This document shows, piece after piece, positions 17,211 to 25,867 of a stretch of DNA of 44,725 nt. Below the pieces are notes generated by a model, which was given only the letters and a program-made list of their open reading frames with translations, was not told the DNA's origin and searched no databases. Made by a program: the position numbers and the translations under genes. Numbering within the stretch: the first letter of the stretch is position 1; each line of letters opens with the position of its first letter. This DNA comes from Pseudomonadota bacterium (GTDB lineage Bacteria > Bdellovibrionota_C > UBA2361 > OMII01). The DNA is taken from assembly GCA_027485595.1 (NCBI GenBank), contig JAIXQT010000176.1, forward strand, positions 1 through 44,725, read 5' to 3'.

Positions 17211-18215
17211 ATGCACCAAGACAAACCACAGTCATCGCAAAAGTCAGATTCGTCACCCATGGCAATGGACGAGCTTTCGCTTCCTCAGGCGCACCGTGCC
17301 CCAGCGTCCCTCGACCTCATGGACGTGGCACACAAGCTTCAAGAGTATAATAAGAACACCGGCTGGGGCCCCACCACGGCGCGAATCGTCGCGGGGGTTT
17401 TCAAGCAGCTCCTCAAAAGCTCCGAACACACCGAAGCTAACAACGACCAGCGTCTCGACCGCGCCGTTACAACAGAGATCTCCCACCGTGAGAACACTCG
17501 CGAGCACCTTCAAGCGGAACTAACCCCGCTCGTGGCGCCGATCGGCCTCTCCGTCGGCCCGATAAACGGAGGATGGTCGCTCCACGGTCACGGAGAAGCG
17601 ATCGATCCATCCGCGCTGTCACTCCACATAGAGGATGCGAACCTCCTCACCACGTACCTTGCGGGGCTTGAACCCACCACAACGACCGAATCCCAGTTGG
17701 AGGGCTTACGGTTCCTCTACCGCACCCTCTGCCGGCAGGTCACAACTGACTACGACCTCAGCGCAAGCGACGATCGACTCCTCGGGCTCGTGAGCGGCGC
17801 CAAGGCGATGGTTACTCACTACAACCGTCTCGGACTCGAGGTCGATCGCCTCGAAAACTATCTTACGGCTATCCAGGGGCGCTACCTACGGAGCTACGTA
17901 AACGCCGAGAACCTTCAACTCACCATCCCTCTCAAAAAGGGGGACGGGTTCCGGTTACTGTGGCACCGGGACGCCACACCCACACTAGTTCAGAATAAGT
18001 GGAACGCAGTGCTCGATGCGCTACACGATTTAAGTTGCCACGACGACGCCGAGCCGATCTACAAAGCCGCTCGTCAAACCGCGACAGAGGCGATTGCAAA
18101 ATCACTCGCCGAGGTCTCCGCGTGGGAACCAAACGCAGGAGATTCTCGCTTGGTGCAAAAAGACACATACCTGCAGATTCTTCGCTCAGTGCAAGTTCGA
18201 TTGCGGGATTTTTAA
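17211..18215 (+). CDS. Hypothetical protein, helical
   Basis: A 334-residue protein that I do not recognise. It has no signal peptide or membrane helix. Composition and spacing suggest a mostly alpha-helical cytoplasmic protein, with long amphipathic stretches such as ENYLTAIQGRYLRSY and the C-terminal TYLQILRSVQVRLRDF. The start at 17211 is preferred because GGAGG lies directly upstream. An ATG at 17157 would add 18 residues without a ribosome binding site. It converges with the next gene (stops 22 bases apart). Confidence 0.65.
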   Translation: MHQDKPQSSQKSDSSPMAMDELSLPQAHRAPASLDLMDVAHKLQEYNKNTGWGPTTARIVAGVFKQLLKSSEHTEANNDQRLDRAVTTEISHRENTREHLQAELTPLVAPIGLSVGPINGGWSLHGHGEAIDPSALSLHIEDANLLTTYLAGLEPTTTTESQLEGLRFLYRTLCRQVTTDYDLSASDDRLLGLVSGAKAMVTHYNRLGLEVDRLENYLTAIQGRYLRSYVNAENLQLTIPLKKGDGFRLLWHRDATPTLVQNKWNAVLDALHDLSCHDDAEPIYKAARQTATEAIAKSLAEVSAWEPNAGDSRLVQKDTYLQILRSVQVRLRDF

Positions 18216-18237
18216 CGAATCCGCGATTAGCCGCCCA

Positions 18238-18927
18238 CTAACACCCTACCAGCGCGCTTTCGAGGCACCCCGTGTTTCTCTCGGTCTCCCTTTTGTACAG
18301 GTAGAACGGGTGAAATATCCCCTGAGGCGACCCTTTTCTCCCCGGATCTTTCTGAATCGACGCGGTGAGCGTGAAGCACTCGTTTAAGTCAATCCCCTCT
18401 TCATCGAGGTCATCTTGGTAATCTTCGGGGTCGTAGTCGCTGCTATTGATGTGGCGAGCCTCAATCGTTGCTCCCTTGCTCAAGGCGAACGATACCATAA
18501 GAGGGATAGCGGCTCGTCGCGGTCCGATGAACCCCATAAGCGCATAGGTCTCCTTGAATCCCATCCCCTGCATCCACTCATTGTACTGTTCATCGAGCAT
18601 CTCGAAATCAATCCCACGCCTCGTCCATCCCGTAATAAAGGACTCAAAACGAATAAGATCTGGAAATGCCGCATTGAGGTCATTGCGAGAGATGAACGTT
18701 ACACACACCTCCTTGCCTTCCCGCGTATCAAAGAACAGCGCAATCGCCCCCGGATTATGCGTTCCGTCGTCATTAATCGCGGTACCCAACCCCATCCGAT
18801 ACCCCTTTTGCAGAAACCAAACATCGAAGAGCTCCTCCAACGATGCTGCGCTCTCGATGCCAGCCAGCAATTCCTTTTGCGTCTCGGGGGGTACCCCTGG
18901 GGCGAATGTGTATTCCTGTATCTTCAT
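18238..18927 (-). CDS. Hypothetical protein
   Basis: A 229-residue cytoplasmic-looking protein, family not recognised. It starts MKIQEYTFAPGVPPETQKELL, has an acidic stretch near residue 190 (DYDPEDYQDDLDEEGIDLNE) and ends with a basic tail. The ATG at 18927 has AAGGAC upstream. A longer frame to 19029 overlaps the stop of the upstream nucleotidyltransferase gene and lacks a ribosome binding site. It lies about 100 bases downstream of the AbiEii-like gene on the same strand and could be cotranscribed with that pair. Confidence 0.6.
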   Translation of the reverse strand: MKIQEYTFAPGVPPETQKELLAGIESAASLEELFDVWFLQKGYRMGLGTAINDDGTHNPGAIALFFDTREGKEVCVTFISRNDLNAAFPDLIRFESFITGWTRRGIDFEMLDEQYNEWMQGMGFKETYALMGFIGPRRAAIPLMVSFALSKGATIEARHINSSDYDPEDYQDDLDEEGIDLNECFTLTASIQKDPGRKGSPQGIFHPFYLYKRETERNTGCLESALVGC

Positions 18928-19028
18928 GATAGTCCTTGCCTCCGTTTGTCGAATACGACTACTGACGTATCGCTTGGCGGCGTGAAAAGTTGCGTGCGAT
19001 CTCAGCTTTTTTCGCAAACGAAGGGGCA

Positions 19029-19634
19029 CTAGATCAGGGATTGAGGGGCTGAGGACTCCACAGCTTTCGGGATAACCAAGGACAACTCTCTTAAGCGCCG
19101 CCGGATGTAATCGATATCAAGGTCCGGGACATCCTTAAAGAGGTGCTTAAGGTCATCAAGATCCTGGAAACGATCAGGAGCGTTTGCGACCGACTGACAT
19201 TTAGCGAGAATCAGATCTTCGGGAGTGATTACCGGCACCATCGCGAATCCTAAATCGATCCGGTTATGCTGCGCCCGTTCAACGGCCTCAGGAACCCACG
19301 ATATAACCGGAAGAAGTATATCAACCAAACCGGTAAGTTCCCCCGATGCGGCCTCCGAGGTTATCATGCACACAGCCGACCGTGCGGCCCTTTCGCTCCC
19401 ATGAGAAATGAATCCAACCATCGGCTTCATCCCGAGCGCTCGTATCGCATCCTCTGCTACAGCCCGGGACCTCTCTTGACGCTCAGCGACTAACGCGAAG
19501 TCCACATCTTTTGTAAATCGCTCCTGCGAGCGATAGAGGCTTGCGGCGTGACCACCCACAAGACAGAAACAACAAGGCAACTCCGAAAGAGCCGCAACTG
19601 TCTTCTTCAGCGCTAACAACGGAGTCAGCCTCAT
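19029..19634 (-). CDS. Nucleotidyltransferase, AbiEii-like putative toxin
   Basis: A 201-residue protein with the minimal nucleotidyltransferase signature. LVGGHAASLY (residues 25-34) is followed by R-x-TKDVDF with the metal-binding Asp43 and Asp45, and ITPEDLILAK later. This fits the AbiEii/MenT-like family of nucleotidyltransferase toxins in type IV-like toxin-antitoxin pairs. Its ATG overlaps the stop of the upstream winged-helix gene by four bases, and AAGGGA precedes it, so the pair is a translationally coupled operon. The toxin would transfer nucleotides to tRNA or another target. That function is known for relatives and only inferred here. It could instead be a non-toxic nucleotidyltransferase. 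Confidence 0.78.
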   Translation of the reverse strand: MRLTPLLALKKTVAALSELPCCFCLVGGHAASLYRSQERFTKDVDFALVAERQERSRAVAEDAIRALGMKPMVGFISHGSERAARSAVCMITSEAASGELTGLVDILLPVISWVPEAVERAQHNRIDLGFAMVPVITPEDLILAKCQSVANAPDRFQDLDDLKHLFKDVPDLDIDYIRRRLRELSLVIPKAVESSAPQSLI

Positions 19635-20038
19635 CGTCCCTTAGCCCTTCGATAAAAAGTATACATCTCATCCATGTCGTTGAGCTTGGCGATCATCCTC
19701 TCTGAGCGTCGATTCACCCGTTGCGCTCGGTTCCTCACCCGTTGCAATTCGTAAACCTTAAAGAGATTCATGAGGCACTCACGATCTTCATCGCTTATCC
19801 GAAGGCTAAACAGTCGACGGTTGCCTTCACGTGTCTCATCCAGTACCCCAACGCTCTTGAGCCTATCCAGGATATCCGACAGTCCAGCCGGAGACGCCCC
19901 GTAGTCCCGAGCAAGCTCTCGCAAATGACGCGGACGCGAACTGGTCAAAAGCCCGCGAATGACCTCAAGGGACAACCCTTGAGCTATGTGAGAGACGAGA
20001 GAGGAGCTCATAAACCGATTGTACGATTTTTCGAACAT
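19631..20038 (-). CDS. Winged-helix DNA-binding protein, putative antitoxin/regulator of AbiE-like pair
   Basis: A 135-residue protein. The N-terminal two thirds look like a winged helix of the MarR/ArsR kind: LSLEVIRGLLTSSRPRHLRELARDYGASPAGLSDILDRLKSVGVL, followed by the wing ETREGNRRLFSL. The C-terminal third is basic and helical. The stop overlaps the nucleotidyltransferase start by four bases. In AbiE systems the first gene encodes a wHTH antitoxin that represses the operon, and this arrangement matches. ATGs at 20038 and 20011 (MSSSLVSH) are both possible. Neither has a strong ribosome binding site. Confidence 0.7.
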   Translation of the reverse strand: MFEKSYNRFMSSSLVSHIAQGLSLEVIRGLLTSSRPRHLRELARDYGASPAGLSDILDRLKSVGVLDETREGNRRLFSLRISDEDRECLMNLFKVYELQRVRNRAQRVNRRSERMIAKLNDMDEMYTFYRRAKGR

Positions 20039-20175
20039 TTTCTCAAACAGGATTCCTGCGCCCCTTTTGGAGCGATTCCCTACGAGCTACGCCCCTCCTA
20101 CCGCAGTCCCCATAGACGCCAACTAGCTGTTTCCACACTCCACCAGGAGCCTGTACAAAGAAACACTCCGGGGAA

Positions 20176-20487
20176 CTACCCCGCGAGCCGCTCCTCGATA
20201 TACGCGTTGAGGCTCTTTCGCTTTTTCTTCGCCTGAATAGCGAGTTTTCGGTGCAGCTCCGGATCTATTCGAATCACAAGATTTCCTGAAAATGGCTTAT
20301 CCGGCTTTCTACCCTTCGAGGCGCAAAACTCAAGGTAATCATCCACTGAGTCTTTAAAAGCTTTTTTGAGCTCACTCACCGACCTTCCTTGGAAGGTAAT
20401 AACATCCCTCGTGTTAATTACCTCTCCGTGAAAGATCTCCGCTTCCTCGTCAAAGGAGATACTCCCGTCGTATCCTTTATATTTCAT
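20176..20487 (-). CDS. hicB: HicB-family antitoxin
   Basis: A 103-residue protein. The N-terminus has the degraded RNase H-like HicB fold (MKYKGYDGSISFDEEAEIFHGEV, then GRSVSELKKAFKDSVDDYL). The C-terminus is a ribbon-helix-helix (LVIRIDPELHRKLAIQAKKKRKSLNAYIEERL) that binds the operon operator. Its ATG overlaps the stop of the hicA frame by four bases. The gene is intact, although its partner toxin is broken. HicB normally neutralises the HicA mRNA interferase. Here it may persist as a stand-alone regulator or as an anti-addiction remnant. Confidence 0.86.
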   Translation of the reverse strand: MKYKGYDGSISFDEEAEIFHGEVINTRDVITFQGRSVSELKKAFKDSVDDYLEFCASKGRKPDKPFSGNLVIRIDPELHRKLAIQAKKKRKSLNAYIEERLAG

Positions 20488-20753
20488 AGGTCATCTTTCC
20501 CTGGTGAAATCCTTGCTGTCATGAGGAACCGTCGCACCGAGACAACCGCGCCTTTATCCGTTTCCCCCCTGGGGTGCGGACGGTGAAAGACCGCGTTAAC
20601 ATCCCTCAAACAGACCCGAACCCGGGATCCCCGCCCTTCTGACACCTCGGCCCCTAGAGCAATCAACATCTTCTCGACATCCTGCCACGGAATGTTCGAC
20701 CGAACCGGCGTATCGAATATCTATCGTAGCGTCCTTCTATGTCTTGGATTTAT
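20484..20753 (-). pseudogene. hicA: hicA toxin remnant with in-frame TAG near N-terminus
   Basis: The minus-strand frame from 20669 to 20484 gives a HicA-like protein (LIALGAEVSEGRGSRVRV then FHRPHP, ETDKGAV). Translating further upstream in the same frame gives IFDTPVRSNIPWQDVEK and before that HRRTLR, which fit the usual HicA N-terminus. A TAG at 20721-20723 interrupts it, and the expected start position reads ATA (20751-20753), not ATG. No ATG, GTG or TTG lies between the stop and 20669. So the toxin has lost its normal start and first segment. A shorter product from the ATG at 20669 would lack the first helix. The mRNA-binding His in FHRPHP is kept. Confidence 0.7.
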
Positions 20754-20770
20754 GATATCAAATATCGATA
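20753..20770. promoter_or_regulatory. Candidate operator: two adjacent 8-bp palindromes
   Basis: TGATATCA (20753-20760) and TATCGATA (20763-20770) are perfect palindromes two bases apart, directly at the ancestral hicA start. Ribbon-helix-helix antitoxins bind such sites. The placement fits HicB autoregulation. Not tested. Confidence 0.4.
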
Positions 20771-21140
20771 CTAAAAAGCCATGACATGTTCACTGCGTCA
20801 TTGCAATAACATAGCGGCTCTAGGCTGCGGATTGGCGGCACCAAATCACTATGACGTGAAGACTCCCTACAACATAGGGTGCACGCGCGGAAGGTGAGAG
20901 CACGCGTTCTCTCCCGTCGCCTGGCATAAACTACATTTTCAGCACTCACTCGATGGCACTAACGAGCCGCGCCATCCCTATCAAATATCCACCTCGGCAT
21001 TTACGGGAATCACCTATCAAAACAAGCAGATAGCAAGAGATTGTAGTATATCATGCCTCGCTTTCTAACTTTTCTGTGGAACTTGCCGCCAACGTAGGAT
21101 AGGGTCTGCCGGGAACCGTCCTATACTGTTAGTGAGGCGC
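20771..21140. other. Intergenic stretch with no gene seen
   Basis: About 370 bases lie between hicA and the plus-strand paralog gene. No recognisable protein was found on either strand. A TATACT at 21122-21127 sits very close to the next start and could be a -10 box for a short leader. Confidence 0.4.
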
Positions 21141-22652
21141 ATGCGACTCTGCCTTCTGTTCAAAGTACAAGGCTCCAGCTGTTACCTCGACCGAACCTCT
21201 TTTTCTCATCCTCTCCTAGAAAACTCCCTCAAGGCTCAACGTGGTAACACCGCGCGAAGAGGCATGGGCACTTTCGCGTGGTCGCGAGCGGTGCAGGCTC
21301 TTTCACTTCTTTGTGTGCAAAGTGTACTCGCTGACCGTGAAGGAACCCCTCACACCGAACTGATTGGAGATGCGGGGACGCTCGCCGCATCTCTTGATTC
21401 CGCAATCAGCAAACAACCGAGCTGGGTCTATCAGATCTTTGGCTCTGACCCAGAAGGGACCTCACTGATCCGTCGGCTCATATCTCGTGTAAATCCCGAG
21501 AGAAAAAGACCCGGGCCGGTCGAGATATCTCTCAAAACGGAACTTACCAGGGCTACTGAGATAGTTATAAACGGCACAGTATGTAACGACCTCGAGGAGC
21601 TTAAACTCCTTGCTGCGCTTCTGCTCGATGAGAGCCCTGCGGAGGTTCTTACGTTTTCCCCTGCGCTTTCACCTCCCCCTCTACATGCCCACCAGTGGCT
21701 GTTGGAGGAGATACGTCGAGAGGTTCATATTGGACTGAATGATACAGCTACATTTTCCGCCGCCGGCACAAAACATTTACTCAGCCAGCTCTCCAATTAC
21801 AAACCCTTTCAAACGATGGGCGGGCAAGCCTCTCACCTTGTAGGGGAGCCCGATCTTCAGCTATCCGACAGCGCGCGACTCGGACTTGGGGGACAAGACA
21901 CTTGGATATCCAAACAATTATCGACCCCGACACCCATTCGATTACTCTGCGGCGTAGGAGCGGTAACCTCTCTGTGCATCTTCCGCTACCTCACAACAGT
22001 GAAGGGCTACAATCTGGAGATCTCTCACAACTTCAGCTCAAGTCAGGACATCGTGCACACACTTCGCGTTCACGGAGAGGACGAACCAGTTGACGGAGTG
22101 CTTATGGCGCTCTGTTGCAGTGTTAGACTATGTCAGGGACGAAGTAGCTTCTCTCCTTTGGCGATGATGCCTGTTACAACTCACGCACGGCTCTCGCGCG
22201 GAGGAGATGTTGAGCGATATCTCTTTCTAACTGATGTAGTCACTGGATCTCACTTTCATCTTGAGGACGACCTCCCGTCATTGAAGCACCGCCCCCAGGT
22301 TGAGCCCCTCGCCTTTGCGGGTCTGGTAGATGAATTGGCGAACCGGGGTGACGCGCGAACTATCCTTTTTTGGCCCTACTACCTTTTCGCAGAGAACCGA
22401 AACGATTGGGTCATTGATCCAACCTTTCGAAGGGTTCCAGCATACGAGCTTGTTACCCTCTGCGTTGGCAAACGAATCTCTCGAGAGCCCAAACTATCAC
22501 TCGCCTTGAATGTCGCGATTAGAGATGCATGGCTAACGCTTCGAACGAATACAGATATGCGCGAGCGCATGATCCAAGGACTTCTCGGGGACGAGCACTT
22601 CGTCTCAACGTTCTCAAGGCTCGGACCGCACCCTATGAGACAAGCGATCTGA
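21141..22652 (+). CDS. Unknown protein, full-length member of a two-copy paralogous family
   Basis: A 503-residue protein of unknown function. The N-terminal 140 or so residues (WSRAVQALSLL, LAASLDSAISKQPSWV, NPERKRPGPVEISL, EIVINGTVC) are clearly paralogous to the shorter gene at 23776. The rest has the alternating hydrophobic pattern of a two-domain alpha/beta protein, with FSPLAMMPVTTHARLS and TILFWPYYLFAE. A periplasmic-binding-protein-like fold is possible but speculative. No signal peptide or membrane helix is obvious. The ATG at 21141 is preferred (GAGG upstream). A GTG at 21132 would add three residues. It converges with the methyltransferase gene, the stops lying 21 bases apart. Confidence 0.65.
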   Translation: MRLCLLFKVQGSSCYLDRTSFSHPLLENSLKAQRGNTARRGMGTFAWSRAVQALSLLCVQSVLADREGTPHTELIGDAGTLAASLDSAISKQPSWVYQIFGSDPEGTSLIRRLISRVNPERKRPGPVEISLKTELTRATEIVINGTVCNDLEELKLLAALLLDESPAEVLTFSPALSPPPLHAHQWLLEEIRREVHIGLNDTATFSAAGTKHLLSQLSNYKPFQTMGGQASHLVGEPDLQLSDSARLGLGGQDTWISKQLSTPTPIRLLCGVGAVTSLCIFRYLTTVKGYNLEISHNFSSSQDIVHTLRVHGEDEPVDGVLMALCCSVRLCQGRSSFSPLAMMPVTTHARLSRGGDVERYLFLTDVVTGSHFHLEDDLPSLKHRPQVEPLAFAGLVDELANRGDARTILFWPYYLFAENRNDWVIDPTFRRVPAYELVTLCVGKRISREPKLSLALNVAIRDAWLTLRTNTDMRERMIQGLLGDEHFVSTFSRLGPHPMRQAI

Positions 22653-22673
22653 TCCTACTCCCCGCTTAGTGCG

Positions 22674-23459
22674 TCAATTCTGAGCGTCGCGCGTAGGTTC
22701 AAGCCTAAACAAGATGAAGAGAGGAAATCGGGAGCGAATCTCCCAAAATTGGGGGTCAAGCGTCTGAGCTTCCGCTACCGGCGCGGGCTCGGTGCAATCG
22801 ACAACGGTGAGCCCCGCATCCCGAAACTCCTTAAGCATTCCCGAAAACGACTTATGGTAGAAGGAAGCCTCAAAGGCCCCTCCGAATTTAGCGGTTATCG
22901 GACGCTCGTGGAGATAGTCCCCAAAGAGAGACACCTTACCACTCGCCTTGTCCACTTCGAATCCCAGAATTTGCCGTTTCTTCGCGTTGTCTTCCTCTTT
23001 TAGAGCTGACCACGCAGCGGGATGGTGCGTTGAGATAACGATAGCACCATCGGGGGCTAGAGCGTCTCTCATCCCCGTGAGGGTCGCGTTCCACGACGGC
23101 ACATAGTGGAGCGCGAGGCTTGAGAAAATAATATCAAAAGACTCTGGCTTAAAAGCTATGTGCTCCATGTCCATCTCGTGGAATTCAAGATTGGGAAAGT
23201 TGCTCTTAGCTTGTCGAATGTTCCCAGGAGATAGATCTATCCCCACGACATGCGCGGCTCCGAGAGCGGAGATACGCGCACATTCTTCACCGAAACCACA
23301 CCCAACGCACAGCACACGCTTTCCCTCAACGTTCGGGAGAAGCCCATAGATGGCGGGCTTCTCAAGAAGTTCGTGTCCACTGCCACGAATGCGATGCCAT
23401 GTCTCTCCTGCTGAGTCGTACTGAGCGGCAACGACTGCCTTTTCGCTTTTTGGTTCCAT
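22674..23459 (-). CDS. Class I SAM-dependent methyltransferase
   Basis: A 261-residue methyltransferase. Motif I is VLCVGCGFGEE at residues 49-59, with the acidic end of strand 2 in VVGIDLSPGNI and motif IV near FDIIFSSLALHYV. These are the marks of class I (UbiE/Methyltransf_11-like) enzymes acting on small molecules. The start ATG has GGAGAG upstream. The C-terminal half, with HHPAAWSALKEE and a beta-strand pair, is the usual substrate-binding cap. The acceptor is unknown. It is convergent with the unknown gene before it and shows no operon partner. Confidence 0.88.
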   Translation of the reverse strand: MEPKSEKAVVAAQYDSAGETWHRIRGSGHELLEKPAIYGLLPNVEGKRVLCVGCGFGEECARISALGAAHVVGIDLSPGNIRQAKSNFPNLEFHEMDMEHIAFKPESFDIIFSSLALHYVPSWNATLTGMRDALAPDGAIVISTHHPAAWSALKEEDNAKKRQILGFEVDKASGKVSLFGDYLHERPITAKFGGAFEASFYHKSFSGMLKEFRDAGLTVVDCTEPAPVAEAQTLDPQFWEIRSRFPLFILFRLEPTRDAQN

Positions 23460-23775
23460 GCTCTCCGCGATAGGTTACTGAGTTGACAGCTAAACGTAGA
23501 ATCGTTCGTTCGGTTATTCAACCAAATAATACCAAACCGTCATCTAAGGATATCCCGTTCAAGACGAACGACTTAACAACCTGAACTTATTGAAAGCATT
23601 TTCAGCACTATTGTTGTTTCCTGAATCCAGGAGCAATCCGCCACAAAATCCGAAAACGAATCATCCAGCAGAACGGTCACCCAGTGGATAGAGTCCCCCG
23701 TGTCATAACCGTGCAACAGGCATGCCCCGGATCGCGCATGTTCTGGGTGCATGAAACCTTAGGGGGACTTTGTCT
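23460..23775. other. Intergenic stretch, nothing clear
   Basis: About 315 bases lie between the divergently oriented methyltransferase and short paralog genes, so they hold both promoter regions. No gene or strong motif was seen. AGGGGG at 23761-23766 is the ribosome binding site of the next gene. Confidence 0.4.
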
Positions 23776-24360
23776 ATGTTTAAAATAAAACTGACGTTCT
23801 GCGCCGGAGATACGATCGAGCTTCTTAGAGTTGATTGCCTTAGCAACGGCTCGGCCCCCCTCACCACGGTGCGTGGAAAGACCAATGGAGCCTATAGAGG
23901 CGGGGGCTCCTTCCAGTGGTCATCCGCGGTTCGCGCTATGACGTGCGTATTCCTTTCAGCGAAACTTTTTGAGGACCTTGATCCAGGCGAACCGATGCTG
24001 ACAGGCGAGGCTAAGTCGCTAGCTGCCTCTCTTGATTATGCCATCACAAAACAACCAGTATGGATTCTCGACATGTTTGGTGTTTCAAGAGCGGGACGAA
24101 CGCTCGCGAAAAGATTATTTCGTGTTACGAATTCCCATCGAAAGCGAGGTGGGCCGGTCGCGCTATCGCTCAATCTCCATACGTGCCCCCCTCACTGCAT
24201 AGAGATAGTCCTCGACGGTCAATCGGTTCAGTCGCCTGAGACTCTCCGTGCGATGCTCACATCAATCAGCACCTATACACCTCGGAAGCACGAAGCGAAG
24301 AAGGAAGTATGTGGGAGGTCTCCAAAGCAGGAGCCTCAGCCGGCTATGTACAGTTGGTAA
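23776..24360 (+). CDS. Truncated paralog of the unknown protein at 21141-22652
   Basis: A 194-residue product whose first 160 or so residues align with the N-terminus of the 503-residue protein. Shared segments are LAASLD-x-AI-x-KQP-x-W, a RKR-x-GPV-x-x-SL stretch, EIV-x-x-G, and W-S-x-AV near the start. It then ends after a short unrelated tail, so it lacks the whole C-terminal two thirds. Another frame stays open past the stop (24309 to about 24480), suggesting decay by frameshift, but I could not match that part to the longer paralog. The ATG at 23776 has AGGGGG upstream. It is either a stand-alone N-domain protein or a pseudogene. Confidence 0.55.
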   Translation: MFKIKLTFCAGDTIELLRVDCLSNGSAPLTTVRGKTNGAYRGGGSFQWSSAVRAMTCVFLSAKLFEDLDPGEPMLTGEAKSLAASLDYAITKQPVWILDMFGVSRAGRTLAKRLFRVTNSHRKRGGPVALSLNLHTCPPHCIEIVLDGQSVQSPETLRAMLTSISTYTPRKHEAKKEVCGRSPKQEPQPAMYSW

Positions 24361-24477
24361 GGAATGACGAGCAGACACGAGTCCGCTACCGGTGCATACC
24401 GGGAACGCTCCCATGGTCAGACCTTATCGACAGGGCTCATTTCGAGGGTGCGCCAGGAGCACGAACTGCAAGGGCTC

Positions 24478-25062
24478 TTACTCCCCACCTTCAGGATACC
24501 CATGATCCCGCTCAGAAAGCTTCGCCCGAACCTCCTCTATCGACGGTCGCACCACACGGCGCCCGTACTCACTCCGCCACTTCCGCACCCAGATGCCCTC
24601 TTCTCGCTCACGGTACTTGAGCCGCCCCCCAAACGCCTCAAAGATCCACTTCATCGCCACCAGCCGATCGGGGCTTAACTCCCGCTCTCGCACCCAAAAC
24701 TCAGATGGATGAGCGATCGGTCCCAAAGGCTCGAGCGGCTCACTACCCTTCTTTCGAGAAATTCGGGGATCCAACTCCCCCTCTCTCAATGCCCGCGGTG
24801 GGATCTCAATGTGTAAGAGCTCATGGATAAGGATGTGACGGACTACCACCTGCGGGGTGTCGGGGTGATTGAACAGAGAATGGAGCGAGATAACGTGGCG
24901 GTTCTCCCCCACCCGATGCAAAGCACCAAGGGTCGGAATGCGCCCGTAGAGGCAGGTGACGTGGGATGAGAGATTAGGAAAAAGGGTACGCTGAATCTCC
25001 CTGAGTAACTCAGTGGTATCAAATCGAACGAGCTCTAGCTCACCTTGCGAGATAGCTTCCAT
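24478..25062 (-). CDS. Putative zinc metalloprotease (SprT/M48-like)
   Basis: A 194-residue protein with the zinc protease motif HELLH at residues 80-84, in HILIHELLHIEI. A further histidine in AHPSEFW (about residue 118) may be the third ligand. The layout, a HExxH helix followed by HP-x-EFW, is seen in small SprT- or YgjP-like metallopeptidases. The start ATG has AGGGGG upstream. No signal peptide is seen, so it is probably cytoplasmic. Substrate unknown. It converges with the short paralog gene (stops about 120 bases apart). Confidence 0.72.
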   Translation of the reverse strand: MEAISQGELELVRFDTTELLREIQRTLFPNLSSHVTCLYGRIPTLGALHRVGENRHVISLHSLFNHPDTPQVVVRHILIHELLHIEIPPRALREGELDPRISRKKGSEPLEPLGPIAHPSEFWVRERELSPDRLVAMKWIFEAFGGRLKYREREEGIWVRKWRSEYGRRVVRPSIEEVRAKLSERDHGYPEGGE

Positions 25063-25867
25063 GCTGCCCCCTTATGGCGAGGACATTAGCTACGGGGCAC
25101 TTCATGGTCAATCAAATTGAGCGTGATATCCCCCCTATGGGCACTGCCAACATGACTTTGCTTGATAAACGCACCGGACGACACAGGTATCAGACCGATG
25201 CAGGCAGAATCACTCAAGGCGGGCAATGGGCCTCAAACTGAGAGCAAAGAGGGTCCCCGTCCCGTGGCTCCTCAATCAGCAGTGATAAAGTTTTCTAAAA
25301 TCAAGGAGTGAATCAATCCTCTGGTCAACAAGCTTCGAGAAAATCGTATGACATATTTGCGGGCGTTTTCACCTACCGGTTCGGTCAAGTGATTTTCTCG
25401 CATCCTCTTCAATGTCCGTGAGCGCTCCGCCGGCACCTTACCCGACGCCAGATGCTCAATATCACCGGCTTGAAAGACGACTTTTTCAATCGCGCCACGA
25501 ATTATGTAACACACGCCACTTTTAAACCCGTATTATCAATACATTACAAACATCGATAATTTTGAACATTTAACACTCGCAGAACACCCGATTTGCAACG
25601 TCACGCATGCGCCCCCTTCACAAACCTGGAAATCCCGGCAACCGAATGGATGGTGGCACGTATGCGGTGATGCTAACAAATGATGGTCTCGCTATCGGAC
25701 TGCGTAACATGCCACGGCTGTTGGCAACTGGGCTAAACATTCGTTGTCACTAATTCGTTTGGTCGTAGTCACAGAGGCCACCTCTATGAGCAGAAATGAA
25801 CACAGTACCGAAGAAGCTTATAGCCGCTTCCCAAATCTACCACGTACCAGCGAGAGTGGTGCGCGCC
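25063..25867. other. Long non-coding-looking stretch with one doubtful small ORF
   Basis: About 800 bases without a convincing gene. The minus-strand frame 25272-25514 could encode an 80-residue peptide with a helical, HTH-like middle (RSRTLKRMRENHLTEPV) and a C-terminal LLTRGLIHSLI pattern. It has only a GTG start, no ribosome binding site and an in-frame stop just upstream (25533-25535), so it may be the tail of a decayed gene. The rest, including the AT-rich part near 25540-25570, shows nothing I can name. Confidence 0.4.

Noticed and set aside
20484-20753. TAG readthrough in hicA
   Set aside because: TAG ends several genes here normally (for example at 11816 and 17037) and the start is also lost, so decay is more likely.
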